Shown: piece after piece, positions 24,887-38,600 of the stretch
Position numbering within the stretch: position 1 is the first letter of the stretch
Layout: every line of letters begins with the position of its first letter
Source of the DNA: Mugil cephalus
Lineage: Eukaryota > Chordata > Actinopteri > Mugiliformes > Mugilidae
Direction: 5' to 3'
DNA: 64,000 bases
Assembly (NCBI RefSeq): GCF_022458985.1
Contig: NC_061789.1
Span: forward strand, 4,381,501-4,445,500
Program-made: the position numbers and the translations under genes
The notes under the pieces: generated by a model
What the model saw: the letters and a program-made list of their open reading frames with translations, nothing else
Told to the model about the DNA's origin: nothing
Databases searched by the model: none

Positions 24887-27800
24887 ATGGACACGGGAGA
24901 ATACACCTCCACGATGGAGAGCATGGACTCGACTCTATCGGAGTTAGGGGATGAATTCACCCTGGGAGACATTGACGGTAAAAATAACATTAATAATAGT
25001 GATATTCATGCTTCTTTTAACCGGGTTCGTGGAGGGTTGTCTCGTTTCCTGGAGCGGAAGGACCCGAGCTGACCTGTGACAGCTGCACAACACGGAAAGT
25101 TTAACGTATTTTAATAGTTTTTAAACGTCCAGAAAGCAGCTAACGTGAAGATGACGGTGATATTTTAGTCCACGCACATCCACTTTAACACCTCATATGT
25201 CGCTGACATGAAAACAGAAGCATTTGAGCTAATTTCCGTTTTGTTTACTTAGTCTAAATTTAGCCAAGTTTGCTTTCCTAAAAATTTGCATTGTTCAAAT
25301 TAGCTCATCTGCAGCTGTTAATATTTGCACTGACCCACGTACTCAGCTTATTTCCACTCCTTATTCCACTTTCTTCTTCTGCTCTGAATATTTGACCTAC
25401 TGCACCTTTTAGAGTTTAGATCATTAGTATATATTGTAAATAAACTAATGCATTATGGGATATTGTCCTGGATGGAGTTGGCTATAAATTATGAAGTTAT
25501 TAAAAAACAAAAATGGTGTAAGTGTCCCAGCTGCTGGGCAAGAAAGTGCAAAAAGTTAAGTTAGAGAATATATTTATGTCATGCATATAATTTAGGTTAT
25601 ATTCAACATGCAATACATATATTTATCCATATTTATTGGAGTAAAATGAAGTGAAAAAGACAGAAGTGATGCACGTCGATAAACACGAATCCACTACGAG
25701 TGTTGCACTTTGAGACAAAACAAATATTTTTGTAGGAAAATTGGACTGTTTGTTCTGGGGCTGATTCTACAAAGAGGGCACACAATATGCAGAAATAGTA
25801 TTTAAGGACAGAGAACGAGAGTAAAATAAATAAATACATGAAAAAAAAAGAATATGATCGAAATGATAAGTCCATTTCCTGAAATGCACACGTGTCGTGC
25901 TGAGGATGTAGTCGGTTCTTTAGGAGCGGAAGAAACTCAGAAACTGGAAACTGGAATTATCTCCAGCTGTTATCTAATAATTAAATATGTTTTCATACTG
26001 AAATTGGACATTTTGCATCATGAGCACTTTCAGGTATTTCAAGAACTAGATATTTTTATGATAATGTAAGATAATATTTTACTTTATTAACACCCACTGG
26101 AAAAAATTCAGATGCTACAGCTGCACACGTTAAGAAACAACAGTGACCAGAAAAGAAATGAAGTAACATTTGTATCTCGATGACTCTAGCGTGACCTAGT
26201 TATATTCCTTAAAGCCCTCAATACTTATTCCACTGGTTATTATCAGTCCTTTGTGTCTTTATAAAGTCTCTCGAGTGTGAAATTAGTCGTTGTTCGCAGC
26301 GTTTATTTTCTTGTCGTGACGCAGAGCTGTGTAGAGATCAGGAGGCTGCAGATGGGAGAGTGGAACTAGCTCGTCCGGTCCCACTCAACTGTTTTATTTA
26401 GTTTTTATTAGAACGTTACGAAGCAGAACTTTGCAGAACTTAACCAGGACACCACATCCCTCTCGTCTCTCTTCAGGCTCGTAGCTAACGATCAAACAGC
26501 ATCCAAGCCGCTCGGTATGAAAACAAGTTTCATCCTTTGGCTCGCGGTGAAAGAACAGGGGTTTTCGATTTGACGGCAGCCAGCGCAGAGTCACCAGATT
26601 TCCATTAGGGCGGAATTTTACTGAAGTCACCAGACTGGACGGACGAGTGTGTTTAGGCGGCGTTCAGGGTGAAACTGAGTTTTAGGAGATTTTTCTTTTT
26701 TCTTTTTTCTTTTTCTTAGCGTGGGAGTTGCACAGATACAACTTCTACAAGTACTTACACGTAGGAACTTAAGTTGTAGGAGTAGATCAACACAACACAA
26801 TGCATTTCACTAGTTCTACAAACCAAAGCCTCTATGTGTCTATGTTTTTTTGGTCTAATGAACTGACTAGTGCATATGTAAAAGCTCACATTCATGGCTA
26901 AATATTCCCAGGGTATGCTTGAGATAATGTAGTTTTATATATGCTACCATGCTACATGCTATTAGCATGGACTACTTTATGGTTTAACGTCCAACAATCG
27001 TTCAACAACGATCATCGCGTAGATCCTAGGACTGTAACTAACCTCCCCAGAAAAACAGAGCGCCAAGTTGTGATTGGTCCGCTTGGTATTAGTGTGCGTC
27101 CTCTTTAGTATTTCTGGCTCGTTCTCCGTCTCCACAATTTTCAAGTTGTTTTGGATCAATAAGGAATAGGGAAGATCAACCGAGGAGGTTTGGAGACATT
27201 TGTGCAACTCGTGTTTGGTAAAATTTCTGCGAAAGTTTGTCACCATTGTTGAACCTGAAGCAGGAAGTAGAAACAAAAATGAACCGGACATTTAGGAGGT
27301 GTTGTTACAAAATGAGCCATATGAGCACATAAGTATAATTGACTCACACCAGCGTAGGCTTCGTGCATAGTTTACGGCATCTTGTATCATAGTAGCTATA
27401 AAAAAAAAAAGCCTTTAACAGCCAGCTACACTGCCTACTTGTGCAGCTCCTGTTGGTTACGTATTGTAACCTCAGTTTCTATGAGCACAGGCGTAGTATG
27501 ATACCGTAAAGTGATATCTGGTGTGGTTTTATGAAACGAGTGTATAGCATGCACAGCATAGCGCTGAAACTGGAACCACGCAGAGGTCGGTGGGTTTCTA
27601 GACCTGACTGAAGATACCTGAAGATACAGCAGCAATGGCCGACACTGACACTGACACCGTCCGCACCCAAACACTAAACCTTTTCTGAATCTGGTGTTTA
27701 TTCTCCCATTTCAAACGTCCCGTCCAGACAGGATGAGCAGACGGCACAGCCCCGACCACAGTTATGTAATCCCACTTAATCATTGTGTCAAAAGGGAGGA

Positions 27801-30800
27801 ATGTACTGATTGTGTGAAAGTAAAATGACAACTGATGAATTCACAGGCGAGCTGCCGCACAGACGCTTCATTTTTCACTCGACTCTAACTGTAGGCGCCG
27901 TCTCCACAGCAGTTTGGTACAAATGTGTTAAACTTAATCATAAATTCCTTTAAATTCCTTCACTTTTTCGAGTGTGAGGACACATCAGGCATCTGGTCCT
28001 ACGTTGATGTAGATCACTGTTCCTCTGCCAGTTGCTCTCTGAGCGGCTCTTGTTATGTAACCTGTTTTCTTTGCTCTTAGCAGCCTTGGAAACTGCCCCC
28101 CCCACCCCACCCCCTCCTGCCCCACCCCACCCCATAAACCCTTTGATGGATTTACCCTTTGTGTCAGCTTGTCTGAAGCTCGGGGGGGCTCAGGGCAGCT
28201 TTGTCCTATCTGCCACTAACAGTCTGCCCCCCATGGAGGTTCACAGGCGTGTGGTCTAATGTGTCTGCCCTCATGTAGATACATATATATATGACGTGTC
28301 CTGCCCTCGTTATTTCTATTCTATTCATTTATTTCATTCGGAATTTAAAATCTGAATCTGAATTCATCATGATACATTTTGCTATTCTGGTCATAATAAA
28401 AATATTATAAATTAAATCCATGTTCATCTCAGTTTGTCCGTCTGAGATGATACTGATCAGTTAAAGTCAAATAAGTTGTGTAACTACAGGTTTTAAGGAG
28501 GAAGTTGTGGATAAAGCTGTGGTGACTAATCACGTCTGTAGCATCGTCTGTTGTAATAGAGGTCACGTATGTGACGTCACAGGTAACGAAGTCTCCATGG
28601 TTACGGCCACTGACAGTTGAACGTGGAGATTAGCAGCATTAGTTTGAATCAAAGGCTTTAATAGCGTCTAAACTGTAAAACTAAATTTTAAAAAAAGGGT
28701 GAAGAGCTGTTGTGTGATTGACTGAAACCACAGATTTGAAAAGCATTTTACAGATATCTGCCAAAGAACCGAGAAGTAAATGTATCGCTGCGTTAGAAGA
28801 AACAACTGGATCCAAGCACAATGTTGTGTTGTGGTTCACATTTAGTGTCAGATAATATTAATTTATGCTGTATTTTTAGATGAAGTCATATCTTAAGTTA
28901 CGTTCTGGAGGGCTGTCAGAGAAGTTTGTGGATGTTGTTATTTTGTCGTAGTTACGGCCGACAGTAACTATTTTGGCTCCAACAATAAATAACACTTGTT
29001 ATTATGTTAAGTGGAATATTTGCATCACTCCTCGTCATCATTTTAACGCTACAGTATTGTATGACTAACGTTACTTCTCAGTAAAGCTCCTATTATTAGC
29101 ATCTTTTATTTAGTTACATTTATCATAACTAAAATGACCTAAAACTAACTGAAACTGAGGCTAATCCACTTTTCTAAATCCATACTAGTTCATATGGATC
29201 ATTGTTGAGTCCAATTGTTCTTAATTTAATCTGATAATCCACATTTTTCCAGGTCTCTCTGTATTTACTGATACATTTCACCACGTCTTTGCCACTCGGG
29301 GGGCGTGGCTCCGCCCGGCAGTGACGTCAATGTTTTTTTCCTCATTCATAAATCACTAAAATCGGGGATATTTTCAGTGACAACTTCAAAACTGGGACTG
29401 TCCCCAGAAATCAGGCGACATCTGCTCACCCTAAATTACTGGAGGATGTGGCTGCTTTCTGCTTTTTACTTGCTGGCTCTCGTCGTATTTCAGCTTGTGG
29501 AATAAATTTGTTGTGTGTCTACCCTTAACCATTATCTGTTTTTTTGAATACCCTGCGTATGGGACGAGCCTTCTGATATCTGAACCAGTTCCACATTATT
29601 GATGAGGAGCCCCTGATAATGTTAGTCCAATCCAAGAGGAAATGATGAAATTGGCGTCATTTCTCGGTGTCTGGTAAAAACGAATAAGAAACAAATATCT
29701 GCCTATTCTTAAATATGGACACTTGTTCAGTTTAACCAAAGTTTAACAAATGGATTTACAATAGATAGAGGCGATGGTTTCCAGCCCCAAAGCTGTTCAG
29801 AAACATATTAGATTGATGGAAGACCTGTAATTATTGCTTAAAATATTAGATTTATGTTTTGTTTAGTACTTTAATCACATAGATTGCTGAAGTTAGTGTT
29901 GACTGTCATGAAAAACAAAGCAAAAATCATCCAGAACCACAAGAATGATCCCAAATTTTCTTCCCCTAAACTCTGTTTACACCTGCAAAGCAAATTTCAA
30001 ATCCATCAGATTTTGCAACACTACCAATTGGTCCATTGGTTCTTAAAGAGAGCCGGAGTTATATACATGTTCAACTGCCAACAAGTTTCACTGTCCTTGG
30101 TCTGAACCATTGTTTTTTGTGTTGTTGTTTGGAATCCGAATCATTTTTATAGCCGTGTAATTGTGTAACAGCAGAAGTGATAAAGCTATATGCAGATGAT
30201 AACACAAACTCAGCGTTGGCCTGGTGTTCAGCCGTCTTATCAGTCGGGGTGTTCCTGGGGATTTGAGTCTCTTTCTGACTTTCGATCAATAAATGGCGCC
30301 TGTTGGATCGTCTTTGTTATTGTGGGACTAAGTTCAAGGCTGCAGGCTGTAGTCATTGACATTTGTCTCTGTCCCTGAGAGGTGAAGCCATATATCCTCT
30401 ATCAGTGACATTGATCGATCGGGGGAACTTCGACTGTGTCTTGGAGTTCAAAAGTCCTGCAAAAAGGGGAAAAGACGGGTTGTTTGTTCTGCTCAGCCAC
30501 ATGTCCACTGCTCTTTGTAAACTGTGAAGTCTGAGCACAATCTGCTGGATGAACTGTTTTAATCGATTACTATTCCAGTCTTTTAGCAAAAAAATGCCTG
30601 TTTAGGACAAAATAAAGTGCTGTTCATGAACATTTTGGAGCTCATTCGTGGTCTTGGTCTCTTTTTAAAGCCAAGACTCTGAAGTGTCTATCACAAAAGT
30701 CAGAATCACTCTTAAGTGGTTTTGTTCTAGAGGAATCAAAGTTGGCACACAGTTAAAAACTTTTGAAATAATGTGTTGGTTGAATCCTGTAATAACTTTT

Positions 30801-32634
30801 ATCAATGAAATCAGAAGAAAACGACATATTGCACCATTTAATCAAACACAAATCTGAGCTGTGATGGAGGACCGAACCAACGGCAACTTGAACCTAATTC
30901 TGCTCAATATTAATTTTCTCCCATTGTAAAAACCAATAAATTATATATTTTTAAACGCTGCTACTGGTAATCAGGAGTATAAGAATATTCTGTAAATGTT
31001 TATTTAAATTTATGAATTTTGGTGTAGGTCGAAGAGGAAAACAAAACACAATCTATCAGTGGATCTTTGGATACAACGCATTGGTATCTTGGAACTTTGT
31101 CCTCTTTGGAAAACTTCAGTGGACCAAGGACGAACCGTGTAGCTACATGAATTATCTCAATAAACCTCAATAAATGTTTAATAGATGGCAAGAAGCTGTC
31201 TCAATCATCCTTTTTGAAAAATTAACCAACACAGATTCTAACAGCCCCAATGACGTAAATAATACGCCGTGGCTTTTCAAAATAAAAGCAGCGCAGTTGT
31301 ATTACATGCACAGCATAAATACTTATTTATTTTTATTCATGACTGACACACCGCGGCCCAGACAGGGATGCTCAAAGGGACGTAAAATGCCCAGGTTTGC
31401 AGTAGTGGATGGTTTCACTGCAGATTTCCTGAATGGATCCAGTTCGACATCAGTTCATTGAGAGATATTCCAGCTGTGACAGTGCTCACCTCTGGTTTCA
31501 AGTCTTTCCTTTGGATCAAACCCACATGTGCTGTCTCACAACATTTTCCGTTTCAAACTGCAGCGACATTTGTGACCAGAGGATGCAATAAATCAATATC
31601 ACATCTTTCAAAATCAATTTGAACCCATCGCTACACATTAACCAATACATTTGTCATAGTTGTAGACGTAGTTACTGAATGATAGCGTCCTACGACATCA
31701 TATTACCTGCATTTATTAGTGGAAAATAAGTGTTAATTGCGGCGTCGACTGTTTTGTTTATTACCGATTATTCTCTGATGGTTATAATCAGCCAATTTAA
31801 CAGTCAGGCCCTAGCTACAAACAAACAAACAAACATCTCGACTTAAAGCTGTTGAGATTTAAAAAATGTGACGACGTTTGTCGGAAAATGTCTCTAACTG
31901 AATGAGAATCAAACTGATTCAGGAAATCTGTGGCGCTACCCAGCCCTGGTGTAACACATGATAATAACGCAATCATTGTTATTGTTTTGTTACTTTATTA
32001 TTTATTATTTATCCATCAGTTCCCTCAGAGCCGCCTTCATCTCCGTTTCAGGGCCATCAGCGAGAGTTCGAGGCCTCTTTGTCAAGGCTGCGTGTTTGAA
32101 GGTTTCTTTTTACTGCTTTATGAGCAGAACAGTAGCTCGGACTTGGTGTGTGTAGAAGTTTTATGTCAAGGTCGCACCGTGAAACTCTTATCTGTTGATA
32201 ATGAGCAGCCGTCGCACATCTCAGCCGGATCTACTCTGAGGCTTCTTCACCGAACCGTGGAAAAAATAAACTGGTCAAGGACGGAGCTCAAAGACGTTTT
32301 TCTCTGAGTGACACGACTATGAACCCGTCAAATGAATATGTGTATTTTTATTTTCTTCAGAGATGCTGCAGTTTGTCAGCAACCAGGCCGGCGACTTCCC
32401 CGACCTGTTTGAGGACCAGATGACGGGAGGCGCCTCCTCCACCCAGCAACCCACCATCCAGACGCCTCAGGCCCCCCAGACTCTAACCGCCGCCGCCGCC
32501 GCCGCCACGCCGGCCGCCGTCGCCACCGCCGCCTCCTACCACAGCCCCAAAATCACCCTGGCCTCCTCCCAGTCTGTGCCCCTCACTCCTCCTCTCACCC
32601 CCGTGCAGACGCCCTCCCCCAACACGTCATCTCT

Positions 32635-32666
<32 letters not shown>

Positions 32667-35600
32667 TGGTGACCCGCAGCCCCCCCCTCCTTCAGCCCCG
32701 GCCTCAGGTGGTCCAGCCCATCCAGCCTCAGCCTCAGCAGATGGCCCAGCCCACCATCCAGGTATCAGCTGACACAGTCAGCCACAACATTATGACCACT
32801 AACAACATCCTGTTTCCAGAACCTTAAGAAGGCCCATGTCCACTCTCTGATGAGTTTTAGAGACCTATTAGGAAGGTGGTCATAATGTTATGCCTGATCG
32901 CTGTGTAACCGTCGCTGTTGCATGTTTATTTTCTGCTTATTTTTGCCCATTTGTACCGAAAAATATCTGCTTGTGTAAGAATTCTTCCAGAGTTTATGTC
33001 GACTGATCTCGATTTACTTCAGCCTGCGACGAGTAAAACTCACGTTGAAGTCAATAAATATAGAAGAACGGTTTATTTTGCTGAAATCACTGCGGGGAAA
33101 ATGTCTGAGTAGAGGTAGAAATATCTGAGCTTATCTGGAAGCTGAGACACATGAGAAAGGAAAAGCATTTCAGACCGAACACAAGGATGCGTCGCTGCAA
33201 CAAATAATAACTTTTCTGGGGATGCGCTGGTGGAATATCCACAAAAAATAAACTAAAAAGCTGAAAAAAACGACCAGATACTTGTAGAAAGGTCACTTGT
33301 AATGTTATGAAACAACTTTATTACAACATATAAAAGTTGTGACCAGATACTTACCTGTAGTTGGAGGAAACTCTTCTTTCTCTACTGAATGATCCTCTAA
33401 AATTGAAATAAAACCATTTGTCTCATTTGCAGATGCACACCCAGGCCATCCCCATGCAGACCCAGAACTTCCCGGTCCACACCCTGGTCCAGACCCACAA
33501 CCAGACGCCCCTCCCCATCCAGACACAGGCCCAGACCGTGATGATCGCCTCCAACGGCGGACAGTCGCGCTTCATCCAGAACCCCGTCATCTGCCACCAG
33601 AGCCCGGCTCCTAGTTTCCAAGGTGACGACACATGAACGACTTTTTTTGTTTGTTTTTTTTATAAAATAAACGTAACCGTCCCCGTCTCTGTTCCCCGCA
33701 GTCCTCCAGCCACAGATGCAGAGCATCATGACGTCTCAGCAGCTGCAGCCCGTCACCATTCAGCACCAGCGCGTCCTGACTCAGGGCGGTCAAACCATCC
33801 AGACGCTCTCCGCTCCCACCACAGTCCACGCCGTGCAGCAGCAGATGCAACAACTGCCCGTTAGCAACCTCACGCCTATCACCGTCACATTTCATTTAGA
33901 CTCACAAAACTGTTGCAGCCAACTTCACAAAGTAATGTTTAAAGTCTTTTGGTTGTGGTCAGGTTCTGGTGCAGCAGCCTCAGATACTGAAGACGGACTC
34001 GTTGGTTCTCACGACGCTGAAGCCAGACGGGACACAGGTGCTGTCCACCATGCAGAGCCCTGCAGGGATCACCACCCTCACCACGCCCATCCAGAACACC
34101 GCTCTGCAAGTACCGGTACGTACCTGACGTTCAGTGGAGTGATTGGCTCAACTTGTGAAGCTACATATACATTGAAAATAGAGGGAAATAGGAGCAGGTT
34201 ACAAAACCACTCAAAGGAGGCGTGTTCTGCATTTTCTACTGGATGTTCACATGAGTTTTATAAAGTTTAAGACTTCTGCCTCTTCCTCTGACATATTTTC
34301 TCATACTCTTCAATAACAATACCAGCCAAAAGCAACTAACACATCCGATGACGTAGGGAGTGACGTAAAATAAAGATGGTGGAGACTACGTCCCAAAATG
34401 TATCATAAATGTTAGCTGTGGGGCTATGAAGTTAAGAGGAGCTACTGATAGCTGGGAGGCTACGAAACTAAGAAGAGCTACTGTTAGCTGCAAGGCTAGA
34501 AACTAGGACGAGCTACTAATAGCTGTGAGGCTATGAAGCTAAGAAGAGCTACTGTTAGCTGTGAGGCTATGAAGCTAAAAGAAGCTACTGTTAGCTGTGA
34601 GGCTATGAAGCTAAGAGAAGCTACTGTTAGCTGGGAGGCTACGAAGCTTAGAAGAGCTACTGTTAGCTGGGAGGCTAGGAATTAGGACGAGCTACTGATA
34701 GCTGTGAGGCTATGAAGCTAAGAAGAGCTACTGATAGCTGTGAGGCTATGAAGCTAAGAAGAGCTACTGTTAGCTGGGAGGCTAGGAACTAGCACGAGTT
34801 ACTGGTAGCTGTGAGGCTATGAAACTAAGAAGAGCTACTGTTAGCTGGGAGGCTAGGAACCAAGGTGAGCTACTGTTAGCTGGGAGGCTACGAAGCTAAG
34901 AAGAGCTACTGTTAGCTGGGAGGCTATGAAGCTAAGAGAAGCTACTGTTAGCTGGGAGGCTAGGAACTAGGAAGAGCTACTAATAGCTGGGAGGCTACGA
35001 AGCATAGAAGAGCTACTGTTAGCTGGGAGGCTATGAAGCTTAGAAGAGCTACTGTTCGCTGGGAGGCTATGACGCTAATGAGAGATAACTTTAGCTGTGA
35101 GGCTATGAAGCTAAGAAGAGCTACTATTAGCTTACATTTAATAAGCTGATTTTCTTTAAAACAGCTGATTTCTACAATGTTTTATTCCGGTATTATGTGT
35201 AAAATGTGAACATATTTACTACGTTGGTGTCTGTTCCGTTTGTTTCACGTCCTCTTTAAAGATATCCAACACCACAACGTGTTAGCACTTCACTTTAAAA
35301 CTCACGGTCCGAACTTCTGTCCTTAGACGCTGATGAGCAGCAACATCCTGACCACCGTCCCTGTGATGATGGGAGCAGGCGGAGGAGGAGACAAGCTGCC
35401 CATCAAGCACCTACAGCAGGGCTCCCCCCACTGTCCCAACGGAGTCAGAACCAGCATGGAGCAGAGCCAGATGACGGCGGGCGGAGGAGGGGGAGGAGGA
35501 GGAGGGGTAGTAATCGGACCGGGAGGGGTGGTGAAGGAGGGCGAGAGGAGGACGACCCACAACATCATCGAGAAGAGGTACCGGTCGTCCATCAACGACA

Positions 35601-38600
35601 AGATCGTGGAGCTCAGAGATCTGGTCATGGGCAACGACGCGAAGGTTAGTAACCGACTCAGCAAGAGATAAATATTGTTTAATGTCGTGAATAAAACGGA
35701 AACATATTTCTTCTCAGATGCACAAGTCAGGAGTGCTGAGGAAGGCTATAGATTACATCAAGTATCTGCAGCAGGTCAACCACAAGCTGCGGCAGGAGAA
35801 CCTGGCCCTTAAGATGGCCAACCAGAAGAACAGTAAGTGTTTTTTCAGTCCACTACACCTGTACTCGGATCATGATTTACAGCGAGTTTGAGTTTTTTTA
35901 TCTTTGTTTATCCCAGAGCCTGTGACGCTGTCTGAAGACGTGGAGCTCAAACAGGAAGTAGTGATGATGTCTCCTCCAGCCTCGGACTCTGGTTCCGGTT
36001 CCCCTCACCAGTTCTCTCCGTACTGTGTCGACTCGGAGCCCGGCAGCCCTCTGCTGGATCACGACCAGGTAATGAAGTCAGGGTTACACACCTATTTGTT
36101 TTTAAGATTTGATGATTAATTTAACACCTTTAATACCTTTTTTTTTGACTTTCAGCTGAAGAGTGAGCCAGATTCTCCCTCCTCGGTCGGAGTGATGGAT
36201 CGTTCTCGACTGCTTCTCTGTGCCCTCACCTTCTTCTGCCTCTCCCTGAACCCCCTGCCCTCTCTCCTGGGCTCCGAGGCGTCGGGCTCCCCCAGCCTGT
36301 CCTCCGGCCACGGCCCGTCGAGGACGCTCGTCTGGTTTCCAACCCACACGCAGGACTTTGGTGAGCGGTGACGATAAGATCGATAAATGCTGCGTATTCC
36401 CAAAAAAAAAAAAAAAAACGTTGCCTCAAACGTCATTAATTCCTCCGCGTCCTCCAGCGTCTTGGCTGCGATGCCTGTTGCCGTGGGTGATGGTGTGGGT
36501 GCTGAGCGGCGTGGGAGCCGTGTGGGGCTGCGTCAGGGTGCTGTACCTGTGGGAGCCCGTCACGCCCCTCCACTCGCCAAAGTCCGTGTCCTTCTGGAGG
36601 CACCGCAAACAGGCAGACCTGCATCTCAACAGGGTGAGTACGGGTCGGCTCGTCGTACCAGCAGGTGGCAGTGGTTTGGATTCCTCATTTAAAAAGGGGA
36701 GACAGGAAGAGCTTCTGTTAGCCGGGAGGCTAGGGACTAGGATGAGCTACTGTTAGCTTCCAAACTACAAAGCTGGGAGGAGCTCCTGTTAGCTGGGAGG
36801 CTATGATGCTTTGATGAGCTACTGTTAGCTGGGAAGCTCTGAAGCTCAGAAGAGCCACTGATAGCCGGAAAGCTAGGAACTAGGAAGAGCTACTATTAGC
36901 TTCCAAGCTATGAAACTATAAAGAGCTACTGTTAACTGGTAGGCCTGGAAGTAGGAAGAGCTACTGTTAGCTGGTAGGCCTGGAAGTAGGAAGAGCTACT
37001 ATTAGCTGGGAGGCCATGAAGTTAAGAAGAGCTACTGTTACCTGGAAGGCTATTAAGCTGGGAACAGCTACTGTTAGCTGGGAGACTAGGAACTAGAAGA
37101 GCTACTATTAGCTTCCAAGCTAGAACTAGAAGAGCTACTGTTAGCTGGTAGGCCTGGAAGTAGGAAGAGCTACTATTAGCTGGGAGGCCATGAAGTTAAG
37201 AAGAGCTACTGTTACCTGGAAGGCTATTAAGCTGGGAACAGCTACTGTTAGCTGGGAGACTAGGAACTACGAAGAGCTACTATTAGCTTCCAAGCTATGA
37301 AACTAGAAATAGCTACTGTTAGCTGGTAGGCCTGGAAGTAGGAAGAGCTACTATTAGCTGGGAGGCCATGACGTTAAGAAGAGCTACTGTTACCTGGAAG
37401 GCTATTAAGCTGGGAACAGCTACTGTTAGCTGGGAGACTAGGAACTACGAAGAGCTACTATTAGCTTCCAAGCTATGAAACTAGAAATGGCTACTGTTAG
37501 CTGGTAGGCCTGGAAGTAGGAAGAGCTACTATTAGCTGGGAGGCCATGAAGTTAAGAAGAGCTACTGTTACCTGGAAGGCTATTAAGCTGGGAACAGCTA
37601 CTGTTAGCTGGGAGACTAGGAACTACGAAGAGCTACTATTAGCTTCCAAGCTATGAAACTAGAAATAGCTACTGTTAGCTGGTAGGTCTGGAAGTAGGAA
37701 GAGCTACTATTAGCTGGGAGGCCATGAAGTTAAGAAGAGCTACTGTTACCTGGAAGGCTATTAAGCTGGGAACAGCTACTGTTAGCTGGGAGACTAGGAA
37801 CTACGAAGAGCTACTATTAGCTTCCAAGCTATGAAACCAGAAATAGCTACTGTTAGCTGGTAGGCCTGGAAGTATGAAAAGATACTATTAGCTGGGAGGC
37901 CATGAAGTTAAGAAGAGCTACTGTTAGCTGGGAGGCTAGGAACTAAGAAGAGCTGCTATTAACTTCCAAACCAGAAAGCTGGGATGTGCTACTGTTAGCT
38001 GGGAGGCTATGAAGCTAAGAGGAGCGTCCTTTTGTGAATCACGAGGTCCACAGTCTTTTTATTTGAGATGATCATGTTGTGAATATCTGAGTCTTGAGAT
38101 AAGATAAAAATGTCAAAAAGGAAAAGCCTTTGCTTTGACTCTCGTTGTTTTCACGTCTCAGTCCAGCCTCCTGTTTACTCATATCTCAGCCGTGACCTCT
38201 TCCACGTCCTTCCCCTCTCAGTCCGTAGTGAACCCTGAACATTTTTGAACAGTTTGTCCCTCCCTTCCTCACGTCCGCAGGGAGACTACACGGCGGCGAT
38301 GTCCAGCCTGGAGACGTGTCTCTCTGTCCTGACCAGGGCGCTTCCCTCCACCAGCCTGGACCTGGTCTGCTCGCTGTCCTGGAACGTGATTCGCTACTGC
38401 TTGCATCGGCCGACCCCTCTGGGCTGGCTGGTTCACCAGGTGGGAGGAAAACACGAAGGGGAGGAGGCGAGGACGAGCGCGAAGGACGCCGCTCTGGTTT
38501 ACCACCGGCTGAGCCAGCTGCAGCTCACAGGTGAGTGTCGAGAACAAACGTTTCCCTGAAACGCGTTCCACTCGAGAAGAAGAAGATCTGAACGTCCGCC

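Noticed and set aside
28083-28140. C-rich patch in srebf2 intron 1 as a possible CpG-island promoter
   Set aside because: It is a simple cccca repeat with few CpG and no downstream first exon.
30183-30200. KLYADD, resembling the YADD core of LINE reverse transcriptase
   Set aside because: Only six residues fit and the surroundings are too degraded to support a LINE. A translated search of 29500-31450 would decide.
33716-34270. 184-codon frame through srebf2 exons 4 and 5
   Set aside because: It reads through an intron and leaves the SREBP-2 frame. The spliced model keeps homology on both sides.
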